Positions 43,627 to 56,709 are shown, counted from the stretch's first letter. The stretch: 64,000 bases of DNA from Paragorgia papillata (GCA_035771165.1 JAWNZC010000423.1:519501-583500), one strand, 5' to 3'. The notes: generated from the letters alone by a model not told the origin. A program made the numbers and translations.

Positions 43627-45423
43627 TGTATTTTCTACTACCGGAAATTTGTCACTGCCGGCAGTGTAAGCCACCTCGGAGGTAAACCCGCCACACAAGA
43701 TCCCCGGTCCCCACAAATCATCCCCAGAACAAAGTCCCTTACCCATCAGATGCGCTTTTGGGGTTATATTTCCGGTAATAATTCCATGTCCTACATAACC
43801 CAAGTACTTCATGAAAGCCTTACCCCAACACACAACCTAACCTAAGGATGGCAATTCGTGTAAATAGGACATGGACGTATAACCATATTTCCTTTCTCTT
43901 TTTTGAATAGTATCACTTTTTTGTAAAAGAAATTATCTAAAATTTCTTTTTTTAAAAAGATACATAGGTGGTCCCCATAAAATAACTAGAGGGATGCAAA
44001 GCTACAGGTAACCCTACTTCCCTTTCTTGTGCCTTTCTTGTTTCCACAAATTCGTCCATTTCACGGATAGTAGAGGTTACAGACAGCGCCGAGCTTTATT
44101 CCCTAACTAGGGGGCTCGCCCCAATTACTTTCACTTTGCAACTGTTCACGGTTGGTAGCACAACGTTGTTCACAGTTGATGTAGGGAGGATCCAGGATTT
44201 TTTGTAGAGGGGCCGGGGTATGCCCCCCGGAAATTTTTTGATTTCTGATGCCCTGAAATGCTATTTCCTGCATTTTGGGGACAATATTAGGATCAGAAAT
44301 AGTGATTTTTATACGCTATATTATACACTAAACACAATTTATATATTATATATACCATATATAATAGGCCGGGGGCCCACAACCCCCCTGGATCCGCCAC
44401 TGACCGTACACGTTGTTCACGCTTGGCAGCACATTGTTCAGTTGGCAGCACAACGCGTACGTTGTTCAGTTGTTCACAAGTTAAAACACGTTGCGCGCAT
44501 TTCCACGCGTGCAACACGTAAACGCAGAGAGACTTTCACGAAAACGTAGCAGCACGTATAACTGCAAAAACACGACTCACACAGAATGTTTGTACACATT
44601 TTATATAGGTTAAAAAAAACTCTGATATTACATGCAGACTAACAACTACTGATTGATTTAACTATTGATACTAAATCCGTACCACAGATCCGCGTTACAA
44701 AATCCTACATTGTTCAGTAACTTTTCATTCTTTAGATACACATTTGTCGACTTGCGGAAGGGGATACGATGACATGCAAGAGAAAATTTGAATACCAACA
44801 GGACACGAGTAAAATATTACATCAAAGAACACGACGAACCAGAAAGGTTTTCCCAAGTAATGGACAATAACTTCATTCGGGCTTCAGCAGAAAAATATAG
44901 ACGAATTTCCTGCTTTAAACGTAGTACTAGTGAAATATATATAGAGAGTAGAATCCTGTATGAATGAAAACCATTTTCAACTCAGAAACAAAGCACAAGC
45001 TTATTCCAAATAAATCAAACAGTTATCGTTGAAAAGAAAAATGTTGTACTCCAATAGTGAACAAGTCAACGATAGCCTAATCCAAGCGAACAAAACATCA
45101 TTCAACACTATTGTTTCTGTGAGGGGAAAATGGTTGTAGCTTGTAGTAAAAATATGCTGAATAACTATAATACAATTATTTGTTGCAAATGTCTATCGAC
45201 AACTGGTCTAAAGAAAACACAAGTTCTCTGCTATCTAAGTGCCGACCAAACCCATGACATGGGGCTACACTATCGTTGAACAACCTGGGCGACACTGAGG
45301 CAGACATAAATGAATAATAGACTAAAAAATTAGGCCAACTGGGTCTTCAAGAGACCTAGCTGTCTTAAAGATATACAGACGGCAGAAAAAAAAATACAGA
45401 TGGTTTTCGGGTTTTTGGTTTCA
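43627..45423. other. intergenic between ENTPD and beta-catenin
   Basis: It contains a hAT-like element at 44174-44402 and GTTGTTCAC/GGCAGCACA short repeats at 44140-44480. The AT-rich stretch 44650-45423 probably includes the beta-catenin 3' UTR. A possible AATAAA-type signal is not distinct. No other gene is seen. Confidence 0.5.
44174..44402. mobile_element. degraded hAT-like element
   Basis: The right end CCTGGATCCGCCACTG is the inverse of a CAGTGGCGGATCCAGG terminus; the left end GGGAGGATCCAGG is eroded. The interior GAAATGCTATTTCCTGCATTTTGG recurs in variant form at about 48210-48290 and 55495-55525. Confidence 0.55.
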
Positions 45424-45465
45424 CTACAAATCGGAATCAAACCATTGACCGTGCATTTCACCAGG

Positions 45466-45496
<31 letters not shown>

Positions 45497-48400
45497 CCCC
45501 CCTGCATTAAAGAAGAGTACCCAAAGTTCGGGTCATGGTTCATGTATTGCTGCGGTTGTTGTTGTTGTTGTTGTTGTTGCCCATACTGTTGGTAACCTCC
45601 ATGTTGAGCATATCCCTGCTGGTGCATTCCCTGTGTGTAAGGCACGTCCATTGGGTGCATAAGGTTTGGGTCCATTAGATGATTGTCGTTCATAGGCTAT
45701 TGTAAAAGATAAAATCAACATTAGATTATATTGTATTATAGATCGTTTGCGATCACCTTAATCACGTGACAACGGACGCCATCTTGGTCGATTTCCAGTT
45801 CGTTTCCAAAACGCGTGCCAAAACAAACATGGTGGTCAGCCAAGATGGCGGACGTGCGAACGATTTATTTTTTAAAACAAATAGATTGCATGACGTCACA
45901 ACGTACGTAATATGAACAAAAAAAGTGGCCCACGAGCCGATTTAAGTCACTCACTGTTTTAAAAGAGAAATATGTTGAAATATATATAACGCCAACTCGT
46001 CAGAAAATCAGTCTCTTACCTCGTTCATCTGCATATCATCTTTGAACAGAGAGCTTAATTCGACAGACAGCCGTTTTCTGTAGTCCTGCGGTTTATCTTC
46101 TGACATACGGAAGAGAACAGCAGCAGCATACGCAGCAATTCCTTCATTTGTTGAACGAAGCAGTTCAGTCAATGGTCCTGTGCCATTCTCTGCTTCAATT
46201 ATCTCAGAACCTTCCTTTTCCTGGGAAAGTTCACAAAGCACCCCGGCCGCTACACGTTGAATGTTCTCAATATTGGACTGTAGCAACTACGAAAAAAAAC
46301 AAAAAACATGGAGAACATTCTTACGTAACAAGAAGAGACAAAGCAAGCTTTGCAACATTTTTACTATAGTTCAGAGAAGAGACAGATATATGCTAGCTTG
46401 GATATGAGTGTAAATGACAAATGTTCTTCTAGCTACTTTACTCAGAAAAACATCGGAGTTCTCAAGCAGGACTCGAACCCATAGCCTTCTGATTGCCAGT
46501 GAAACGCCCTAACCATTTGAGAGACTAGAACTCAGATGATTTGAACGTAGGTTGAGTTACTCGTTTAAGCGCCGCGGCGCTCTTTAAATTTTTAGTGTTT
46601 CAGTTTCGGATGCGGCGCTTATTTGTGGGCGGCGCTCTTTAAAAAATTATTTTATTTGCAAACGATAACAAGAAATGTTAACAACAAAATAAACATGTTT
46701 CAAGAGAGTGTTAAATGGGAGAGCATTGAAATATACTCACTTTGAACTTAAAAACAATGTAATACAGGAGAATAAATTTCCGAGGCTGATTTAAGATTGA
46801 GATGTACTGTAGTTGTTTTTTAGTTTGGCTTCTCGAACAATTGTCTGACGGTGCTTCGATTAAGCGCCGCATTGTTGTGAATAAGTGCGGCGCTTATTCG
46901 AGGGCGGCGCTCTTTAATATTTTTGCTCTCATACATGTATGCGGTGCTTAATCGAGGGCGGTGCTTAATCGGGGGCGGCGCTTAAACGAGTAAATATGGT
47001 ACTTTACTCAAAACCTCATGGTTCTATACAAGACTACTGTATTTTGTCAATTACCCATACCTGTACAAATAACGGTATCACGTTCAAACTCCTGATTACA
47101 GCTCTATTATTAGGTTCTCGTGCCAAGATATGCAAAGCTCCCACAGTGCCTTCCACGATATCCTCCATGCGCACGCCATCGACAGCAAACGGTTGTCCAC
47201 CTGCTCTTCGGATGTCCTGGTGAGCTTTCATCAGTAGTTGCACCATTCTAGGAATACCACCATTTTCCCGAATAGCTGCATGGTTTCCTGGACACAAGGC
47301 GAGGTTTCGCATCAAACCGACCACAGCTTTGATCAACGGCCAACGGGATGGTGGGTTAAGGAGCTTAACCAGTACCGGAAGACCATAATGAACGCGAACA
47401 GCATTCTGGGCAGCTTCTGCCTCTGGATGTCGGCTGGTAATGTGACGAAGTGCACAAACCTACAGTATGGCAAAAATATGAATTACTTCGCTATTCTAAA
47501 ATTTTCCGAGGTTCATAGCTCAATAAAAATTTTTGACTGCACGATACGACGTGCACAATGAAATAGCCTGGTTTTGAAAACTGGTTACAAATGCCGTTTC
47601 AAAAGATCTTCTTAACTGGAGATTGTGGTATGAATCAGAATTAGGAGCTTAAGCAAACTAGGACGACGACCACAATGTAACGTTCAGTATCTAGCAGAAA
47701 CCACGAATCATTTACGTAGTATTGAATACTTAAAGTATGTTTTTCGACATCCAAAAGATTATTTATACATGTAGAGTTCTAAAATGATTTCGATGCATAG
47801 TTTGAAGTCAAACTCGACTACAGGATTCGCCGATCCACGGGTTAACGTAGTCCTAAAGACGTGAAAATGATCTGAATGACGTTGTATGTAGAACGGGAAC
47901 GGCGTTAAGACTACTCTTGGGACTAAAAATTATTCATCTTCTTTTGTTGCGTGAGGAAATTCTATTGTATTGAAGACATTGTCCTTGATGTTCGCGTTTT
48001 ATTTTTTCTGTTTGGAACGGCTACCATGTTTGCTGTTCAAACAACATATTATAAATTTTGACTTTAAACATCTATATAATCAGGTTTTTGTGAAAGGGTC
48101 TGGAGAATGAAATTGATGACCCAGAGAATCAGGGCCAAAGGCCCTGCATGTCCGGAGGACCATTCTGCCAGGGGTTCCTGGGGCATGGCCCCCGGGAAAT
48201 TTTGAAGCTCTCAAATGCCATTTCCAGCCATTTCAGAGGTAAAAAATGCCATTTCCAGCCATTTCAGAGGTAAAAAATGCCATACAACTGAGTCGGATAT
48301 GATATAATATAGGTAAAGTAATGGTAGATCCCAGACTCCAGCGTGGTAGAATTCAATATGGCGGGAAGAGCAAGTTTACTTCGAACATTTTCACACAAAA

Positions 48401-51400
48401 CGGGTTTCAAAACACGCATTGGGGAATTTAAAATCATTCATGGATTATCTATTTATCCAGCGACGGCGAAATACGAGTGACAGAGTTTGCGAAATACGAG
48501 TTTGCGAAATACGAGACGGCGAAATACGAGTGACAGAGTGGAGTCAGAGTTTGCTACAAAATCCACTCAACCACCAGCGAAATTCGCCGTTTGCCGGCCT
48601 AAATCTGGCCACGAAATACTGATGTGTCAAGTGGAGACCTTTTACTCTAATAAAGGGCTCCACTTGTATGGTATAGTGCATGTTTACTTACAACTGGTTC
48701 GGTTATCTCTTCTCGCTCCCCAGCCTGAACACATGTCCTCACCAAAGCTTCCACCCCACCAACACGGTACACAATTTGTTTGTTTCTGGGATTGTTGCAA
48801 GTAAGGTTGGAGAGAACCCCAGCAGCACATGTCACTACTTGTACATCATTTGATGACAGTAGCTGAATCAGCATCTGAAGTAAATTATCCAAGCCATCAA
48901 CCCGTGTTGCTGCATCGGACATATTCCTTAGTGTCCACAAGCAATTTTGAACCAAACGGTTACTCTGGGAGCCAAGATGTTGAGCCAAGACCTGCATGCC
49001 ATTAGCCTACAAATGAAAGTCAACAACATTGAAACTCAGAGATATACACATGCAGGATTCTTAGAAGCCTTTGTTTTTTTAAATTACAGTGTACTGTACT
49101 TTTCGGACTATAAACCACAACTTTTTTCCAAAATCTAACGTCATGTGCTAGATACATGTACACCGGTGCGCTTTATATGTGAATGAAATAAACACTTTTT
49201 AGATACGGTACAAGATTTTTTCTTTCATATTCTAATATTCATATAAGATGTAAAGCTACATTACAACACATTACGCTACGTTGTAAGACGTTAGGCTAGG
49301 TTATAAGACGTCGCACTACAGTGTAAGACGTCGCACTACGTTATAAGACGTTAAGCTACGTTATAACACATTATGCTAGGTTGTAAGATGTTACGCTAGG
49401 TTGTAAGATGTTACGCTAGGTTGTAAGACATTACGCTAGGTTGTAAGACATTACACTAGGTTGTAAGACGTTACACTAGGTTGTAAGACGTTACACTAGG
49501 TTATAAGATGTCGCACTACATTGTAAGACATCGCACTACGGTATAAGACGTTAAGCTACGTTATAACACTGTCATTATGCTAGGTTGTAAGACGTTACGC
49601 TAGGTTGTAAGATTTTACGCTAGGTTGTAAGACGTTACGCTAGGTTATAAGACGTCGTACTACATTGTAAGACATCGCACTACAGTATAAGATGTTAAGC
49701 TACGTTATAACACATTAGGATAACTTATAAAACGTTTTGCTACATTATAAGTTGTTACAATATGTTCTACAACGTTTCGAGCGAAGGCCCTCCATCAGAG
49801 AGAAACGTGCATGTATACGCTATGTTGTAAGTCTCTATGTTTTAAGACATTCCAGTTTAGAAATGTGATGGTGCAGTTTATCTAAGGATGTTTTTGAAGA
49901 ATTACAAAAACACTGGCACTGCGGTTTATACATTGATGTGACTTATAATCCAGATCAATCTATGTACGAAGAACTGATAAAATACCCTGCAATCTGAAAA
50001 CGAGTTGCCAATCTAAATATAATGATAATTTTAATAGAAAAACATGTTTCTTATGCAGCACCATTCATAATTTCACATACCTCAACAATAGCTGGTTTGT
50101 TGCTAGAGCATACAGACAAGACTTTCAAGACTCTACTGGTCGTGAAGAGAAGCTTTTCATAGTTGTAACTGCTCATTATTCGAACAAGTTCTGCTGGACC
50201 ACCAGAAGCCAAAATGATGAGCTTGCTTTCCTGATTACCATAAGCCAAGACGTGTAAACAGTCTAAAAAACATTTGGATATGTCAACATAAAATAGAGCA
50301 GTAAATGTATACAAATTGTACATGTTCCATAAGACAAAATTTCACAGAAAAAATAGTGCTGCATTATAATGGTCTTGCTGTATTGACCGAGCAATAGTGA
50401 GGTTAATACATTCAAAGCCAAGGTTTGATATTTTACTGTAAAGACCGAACAGTCAAGGTTATTAAGTAGTTTATTATTATGGCTTGTATTTCTTGGTCTT
50501 CACTTCCTTTAACTTCATCAAAATACTGGCCAGCGTTATTTTCTGTTGTTTCTTTCTCATCTGAATACATACTAAAATTTACCTTTATGATGTTCATCAT
50601 CATATATTTCATTTATTTTCATCATGTTACAGCAATAACTTTCTTAGGCCCCATTTACACTAGAGCAAAAGTATCCAGATTCACATTGTTTTTCATCCTC
50701 ATGGGAATAAAAAACAATGTGAATCCGGATACTTTTGCTCTAGTGTAAACGGGGTCTTATTATGGAGAAATCTCACCACATAAGCAACCAATCACAGCGC
50801 GTGATTTTACTGGAAGTAATTCATGCCTTATAATAAAATCCCATTAAGTTCCGAAAAAAAAACCACCTGGACCTACCTGCATTTTTGGAAACATTTTTGT
50901 TTACACAATGTACAGTATTGTAGTGAGTTTTGTTGTTTGGAAGGACATAGTATTGGGAGTTTACAGTACATCAGTTACCTGTACATTGCAATAGGCTACT
51001 GTACTTACCAGTAACAATGGCCAAAAATTTCACATTTGACCGGGGAAGAAGAGCCACCATTTTCTGGAGGCCTCCAGCAAGTCTCACAGCCATTTTTGCT
51101 CCCTCTTGGTGCAGCAACAAGTTATGAAGAGTGGTAATGGCATAGAAGACAATTGACTCAACGGATGATCCTAACAGTTTCACCAATGCAGGTATACCAC
51201 CTGACTTGAAAATTGACAGCAGTCCTTGCCTGAAAATATTTGATATGATAGTTAGAACAAAAAGTAAACAGCTATAGATTTGTATTTCAGAGGTGTAGCC
51301 AGAGGACCAGGGCCCCCCTGGCAAAATATTGGGCCCCCCTTGGGGAAATTCAATAGTCTTACATTTTGAGAATGCTATCACTAGAACAATTACATTTGAA

Positions 51401-52879
51401 CAGTTTCTAGTCAAATAGAATACCAAACCTAAAGACTAGTAGTAACATTATAATCATTAAATTTCATATTTGTCAATTGTGTATATATAAAGATTTTATT
51501 TACACCTACCGATTCTATTTAAATACATCTTTTTTGCTGAATTTTGTATACAGTATTTAAAAAATTAAATAAAAAAATAATAACAACCCCCCCCCCCTTG
51601 GCCCTCACCTGGATTCCTCCCTTGGTGCTCATCTTGGTTTAGCTGGCCCCTTTTACCCAACCCCCCCTTGCCAGGAAAACCTAGCTACACTTCATTTGTC
51701 ACAAAACAGCACAACTGACACCAAACAAGAATATTACACCAACAAGTACCTGCTGTTTGAAATGTTATGTAAAGTTCCAGCAATGGAACGAACTGTCTCA
51801 ACATCACCAGAAGTATCCATCACTCTCACAAGTGACCCCATTAATTGAGCAGAATTGGCCACTGCATGACGACTTGCCTCTTTTTTCGACAACTGATGAA
51901 CCATTGTCACAGCTTGGCCAACAACAGTCTACAGGAAATAGTGCAAAGTCAGGCATCTAATGACTTCTGAAAACTTCAGTAAAGTACTGTATTATTGATT
52001 TCTACAGATTTTTCAGCTCTATATTATTATTTTGACCTATATGATTATTCAGAATATATAACTACAGTATGTAATAATGGATCACTGATTAAAAAGGACT
52101 TCAAATATTTTATTGCAGTTCTTACTGGATCATGGTCATTCAACAATCTGGTCAGTTCTGGTATAGCTCTTGTTGCCACATCAGCATCATCCTATAAGAT
52201 CATATAAACAGTATGAGTGCAGTGCACACATCCAATTCATACTGGATGGGAAGCTGGACATGGAAATTCACTTTCATTCACAACAGTTAAATATTTATTT
52301 CAATCCCTGCACATATTGTGTGCCGCATAATATCTTCCCAGCAGTGTGAGAGAACTGCATTCTACTGTACATATACTGTAGCCTTACTTGATAATTAATA
52401 AGATCAACAACAGCATTTTTGACCATTTGTGATGGCTGTGATAAACGTTGAACAGCAGTGTTTGCAGTAGGATCTAACTGGGGAATTGGAATATTTGAGC
52501 CATCTTCCATTGTTTCTGGAAACATTGCCTGTCGGATTCTCAAACTAAGGGCAAAAAAATTTTTATTTAATTTTTTCTTATAAGGTGAAAACTTACTTGT
52601 ACATTATAGTTTAATAGTGGTATCAAACACGAGACACTACCTTCTGGTTTTTGTGAACTGTTCATTCATGTCCATTCCTTGTGGACCTAACTCATGTTCC
52701 AAAGATAACATTAAGTTATCTTCATCACCATGCAGTGAGGGTGGAGCAGTTGTGTGCTCACTCTGTATTCCAGAATCTGCATTGTAACCACCATGTTGCT
52801 GGTACCACATTGCATTTTGACCTTCTTTGCTCATCTGATTGCCATAACTAGGGACACCAGTATGTGTGTAACCCGACAT
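45424..52879 (-). CDS. CTNNB1: beta-catenin (armadillo-repeat adhesion and Wnt effector)
   Basis: Ten coding exons, frame continuous: 52879-52641, 52544-52388, 52191-52126, 51928-51750, 51229-51009, 50262-50081, 49006-48692, 47459-47061, 46286-46020, 45696-45424, giving 765 residues (vertebrate protein 781). The N-terminus has the degron [14 protein letters not shown], with Ser36, Ser40, Thr44 and Ser48 at the four-residue spacing used by CK1 and GSK3. Next comes an alpha-catenin-binding type segment ([20 protein letters not shown]-like), then about 12 armadillo repeats (for example [68 protein letters not shown]). The C-terminus carries two polyglutamine runs (7 and 9) and ends WFDSDL, a PDZ ligand matching vertebrate WFDTDL. 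It links cadherins to actin at junctions and co-activates TCF/LEF in the nucleus. The acceptor just before the ATG (52889) implies an upstream noncoding exon. Confidence 0.97.
46455..46545 (-). repeat. tRNA-derived SINE fragment in a beta-catenin intron
   Basis: The minus strand shows an A-box-like CTCAAATGGTTAGGGCG and B box GGGTTCGAGTCC within a tRNA-like head, followed by CTCCGATGTTTTTCTGAGTA. It resembles the 32.8 kb SINE in head and TCTGAGTA motif only. Confidence 0.65.
46560..46990. mobile_element. TA-target element with CTCGTTTAAGCGCCGC termini
   Basis: 431 bp, inverted ends CTCGTTTAAGCGCCGC / GCGGCGCTTAAACGAG flanked by TA. Subterminal repeats of GGCGGCGCTTATTCGAG are present at both ends. 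It lies in the intron between the last two armadillo-coding exons. Confidence 0.85.
48205..48292. repeat. 31-bp direct repeat
   Basis: ATGCCATTTCCAGCCATTTC plus AGAGGTAAAAA is present twice, with a partial third copy. It belongs to the same family as the interior of 44174-44402. Confidence 0.85.
48460..48545. repeat. GCGAAATACGAG tandem motif
   Basis: Four imperfect copies of GGCGAAATACGAGTGACAGAG and GCGAAATACGAGTTT in a beta-catenin intron. Confidence 0.8.
49255..49745. repeat. 20-bp minisatellite GCTAGGTTGTAAGACGTTAC
   Basis: About 24 units with graded divergence (TAGGTTGTAAGACGT to TACGTTATAAGACGT types). It lies in the beta-catenin intron between 50081 and 49006. A hammerhead-like motif follows immediately (49774-49798). 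Confidence 0.92.
50647..50756. mobile_element. PIF/Harbinger-type MITE, 110 bp
   Basis: GGCCCCATTTACACTAGAGC and inverse, flanked by TTA at 50644-50646 and 50757-50759. Almost a perfect hairpin with a spacer of about 20 bp. Beta-catenin intron. Confidence 0.9.
51289..51700. mobile_element. degraded hAT-like element in a beta-catenin intron
   Basis: The left end CAGAGGTGTAGCCAG and right end AGCTACACTTC are roughly inverted. The interior has GGGCCCCCCTGGC-like tracts typical of the hAT ends in this window. No clear target duplication. Confidence 0.5.
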
Positions 52880-52979
52880 CCTTTCTCTCTACAGCAAATA
52901 GAATGTGTTTTACAATGAGAGGACATCATATTCATGAAATTTATACTACATACTTTAATGCTGCTAATTTAATAGTAAT

Positions 52980-54600
52980 AACTGATTACAGTTCATGACA
53001 TAAGACATATCTAATTTTAAAGTAATGTTAAGAGTACTAGTAATGTACATGTGATGTATGTATGTATAAGCTTAGTGTAATCTAACCATGTAATACACCA
53101 CACTTAACGACACTCCAAATATTCATGTATTTTATATGAGGCCAAGTGAAAAGTGGTGAACTGCCAAGATTTTTAGCACATCAGAGTAAAATTTAGCCAA
53201 TTTATTAAAATAGGCATACATCATGCTTTCCATGAGCCATACTTAAATTATGTTGCTTCTGCTCAAAGTTAGGCAAATTGTTTTCTAAGATATCTAGAAA
53301 TATCTATAATTATCAGTTATAATTTTATTTATAGATTTGGTACAGCTCATATGAAGGACCGTAGTTTGAACAAATATGTACCAGCATGCCCAAACCAGGT
53401 GACGTTTAGGTCAGTTAAAAATAAAGACAGTGTTTTGGAATCAGACAATGCTTCAAATGTACTTAATTTCCCTGAATTTTCCTGCTCATGAAAAGCATGG
53501 CCATATGAACCGGGTCTTTAGATTGTATATTTTATATTACCTATATTTCAGTCACATTACACATACAGACACAGAAAATAACTCAGCGCTGTGATATATT
53601 TATTTAGAACGTTTCGAATGAATAAAGTAACAAATTAGCGAATATCGCCATAAAAATGTTGCATTCTTTCGCTAGGAAATTTTGTGATTAACAAAGACAT
53701 TTTCGAACGTGTCTTGACGGTGTTATAAATATTGTAACAAACAGTAAAATCATTCCCAAACTTCTCAATCAAATCCCCAAATACTCGGTCGATATTTTGG
53801 TCGATATATCAGCTTATAATAGATAACGAGAACTTTGCAGCACATGTTTCCTTTATCAGGATGTCGGAGAAACGCAAAACGCTAAATGAGATGAGTGGCA
53901 AAGCCACTTATGTAATGGCGAAGGCCATTCTTCACGTAAACACAGACAAAACATCTATCAAATTTTGTCGTTGAAAAGGTTTCTCGCTCAGAAAAATGCA
54001 CGAAAAAAAACACTTTTCTTTTAATATAAAGACCCACGACGCCCGTTGGCTGTGTCGGTGAGTTGAATCAAACCAGAATAAAAGAGTTGGGAATTTTTAA
54101 CGTTATGCCAACGGGAAAGACGCCAAAATATTTTGAAGACGATATTGGGCCGTGCACGATTAATTTCTATGAGCTTACTAGTGGAATAAATGTCAGTTTA
54201 TTGTGACCCTCGGGTATTAAATAATGATACACACTGTTCAAGACGAATAAGGAATATTACCCCAGGAAAATAACGATATAAAATTGTCTTTTTAGTTGCT
54301 TCGGAATCGGCAGTAAATCGTAGGATGGTTAGGTAGAAAGATTCGCAGTAAAAATCGGGTGATCAACAAAGAAACTTTCTACTGGAGGCATGTGCAGAAG
54401 ACAGACGACTCGGGTTTCTTCTACATAATGCTCACTATAGACTTGGTTAATATATAGTAATCGAATGATACAAAGATCTATGCGATTGAAGAGCACTGAC
54501 GCTATTAAATAAACACACAACACAATATACATGAAGGCAAAGCGTCACCAAGCCAAAGCCTCTTGACGATACAAACGAAGAGTTATTTCGCACTAAAAAC
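52980..54600. other. probable first intron of beta-catenin
   Basis: AT-rich. No repeat element or coding frame with family resemblance was found. Confidence 0.45.
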
Positions 54601-54606
54601 ACTTAC

Positions 54607-54780
54607 CCAAGCCAAAGACAAAACGTGGAAGACGACTTGTTCTTTGTGGAAGGGATTCGCTCCACGACTTGCGGATCAAAAGACGATTTTTCCTCTAAAT
54701 GTTCGGTAAACTACGAGCAATTTTTCTCCTCAAACCTTCGGTGATGATATTTGGGATTTTGGGGCTGGGAGAATCACCGC
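54607..54780 (-). promoter_or_regulatory. candidate 5' noncoding exon and promoter of beta-catenin
   Basis: A minus-strand donor CTTGG/GTAAGTG at 54605-54606 closes a GC-richer stretch with no long frame. Upstream in gene sense (about 54830-54860) there are CCAATCACAACC boxes. It would splice to the acceptor at 52889, a first intron of about 1.7 kb. Inferred from splice signals and position only. Confidence 0.35.
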
Positions 54781-54869
54781 AATGCAGCGTGGGGTGGCTA
54801 AACCGCATGCCTGTCAATCACAATAGAGAACGCGGTTGACGCGGTTGTGATTGGTCGATAGCCGGGAAA

Positions 54870-56705
54870 GGTATGTGCAGGCAAGTGGGGGACTATTACA
54901 TTTGCATTTTATAAAGACAACATTGGCGGCTCTCGGATCTCGATGGATACCAAAACGTCTTCCCCCACATTTTAGGCCTACATCTTTGATGAAAATATAC
55001 TCCAGTCCCATCGACTACCGTTGTCGCCACCTTTTAGGTGCTTTAAAAGCCTCAGTTAACACTATTTTGTAGTTGCATGACATAAGTGAACTCAGTCAGT
55101 CACCCCCAAGCAACGCACAGTGATTTTAATTGTTTTTCACCTACGACATTTCCTGTTTTTAGGCATATTTTGAGAACAGATGAGGCCTTTGTAGTTTTAA
55201 TACCAGTGCAGTCAACGCGGCACCACGCGTTGTAAAGTTTTATATCAGGGGTTTGATGTGGGTAAAATAAAATAAAAACTCCTTTGCGCCGCAATATCTG
55301 TTCGCGCTAATTTACCCTGTGTTAATGAGTGACTTAACCGTAAAATTAATCTACATGTACTACATGTAACTGTAATCTTACCAGGACACACTAAAGGTGG
55401 TGGATTAAGCATTTTTGAAAAGGTGGTTGCAGGCGCAAGAACCGTCTAGTTGGGTCTGGAGCATGCTCCACGAGGATATTTTTCTATTTTCTAATGCTCT
55501 GAAATGCTATTTAATGCATTTTGAAGGCAGTTTTGATAAGATCATAAACAGTGAAAAACCACAATTCTATATAGTCTATTTCATCATTGTACAGTATACG
55601 GCAGTGGGAAGTGATTCTTAATTAAACTTTTCACTGCTAGATTTCCCCCAGTTTATTGAGCTTAACGAGTAAAATAGTCTGGTGTTAGACATAGTAAAAT
55701 AGCCTGGCGTTAGACATAGTAAAATAGTCTGGTGTTAGGCACAGTAAAATAGTCTGGACGCGGTTAAACTGAGTAAAATAGCCTGGCGTTAGACATAGTA
55801 AAATAGCCTGGTGTAGTCTGGACGCGGTTAAACAGAGTAAAATAGTCTGGTGTTAGACAGAGCAAAATATAGACTGGCGTTAGCCAGAGTAGAATAGTCT
55901 GGTGTTAGCCAATCAAGTATTAGCATGCGCTGTCAGTTTCAAACGCTGACATCATTGTAAAAGTAAAATCAGTGCCATAAATTGGAATGCAAGAACCCAC
56001 AGGATATCGTTCCCGTGAGCCCACACACATTCACACACACGCCTAAATATACACACCTTAATTCCACTGGCTCCACACAAACCTTTACCCGTTTTCTCCT
56101 CCGGCTATAGTGCTTCTTACTACATAACACTAACTGGGTGTATTAATTAGTATTTTAGAACCTCTGTAATTTCCGAGGTTAGATTACACAAATAGATATA
56201 GTTTCCATCGAGAAGTCTTTTCAACTTTGTTCCCAAAACAACCTTTTTGCTACACATTTCGGTTGCTTTTCCAATTTCTTAGCTTATTATGCTCAGATTT
56301 TACAAATTCGCTTAGTTATCCAATCAGTTGATAATGTCTAATCATAATGATTATTTCTTTAACTCTAGCTCAACCGGATGCAGAAGTTTGCCCAAAATAT
56401 CGAATGTCGCGTTCCTGCTAACCACAGTAATTATTGAGAAGTGAATCATTAATCAAAAGTTGAATTTAATTTACTAAATGTAAGCTAAGGCATGTCGGTG
56501 TTCACCGTTAAAGCATTTCTATAGGTCTAGCGAGGATTTTACTGGAGTCAGCGGCTTTGCACCTCAGACACTGAACTCCTGTTGAATCAACCCGAGATTA
56601 GCGACGCCCAAGAAAATGGCTTCGCATGTACCACAAACTTGTAGCAAAGCTAAGGGGAAGTTTCAATAGTGTTTCATAACTAAATTGACAATTGAGGCAA
56701 TTTTA
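54870..56705. other. intergenic with AGTAAAATAGTCTGG cluster
   Basis: The only clear structure is the tandem cluster listed at 55660-55925 and a GAAATGCTATTTAATGCATTTTG fragment at about 55500. The rest shows no gene. Confidence 0.5.
55660..55925. repeat. AGTAAAATAGTCTGGCGTTAG tandem cluster
   Basis: About ten copies of a 25-27-bp unit AGTAAAATAGYCTGGYGTTAG ACA. The unit's TCTGGCGTTAGCCAGAGTAAAAT form is dispersed over the whole window. Confidence 0.9.
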
Positions 56706-56709
56706 TTAA

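Noticed and set aside
45733..45865. Possible MITE with GATCGTTTGCG / CGAACGATTT ends
   Set aside because: The arms match only loosely (CGCCATCTTGG against CCAAGATGGCGG) and no target duplication is visible; could be chance YY1-type motifs in an intron.
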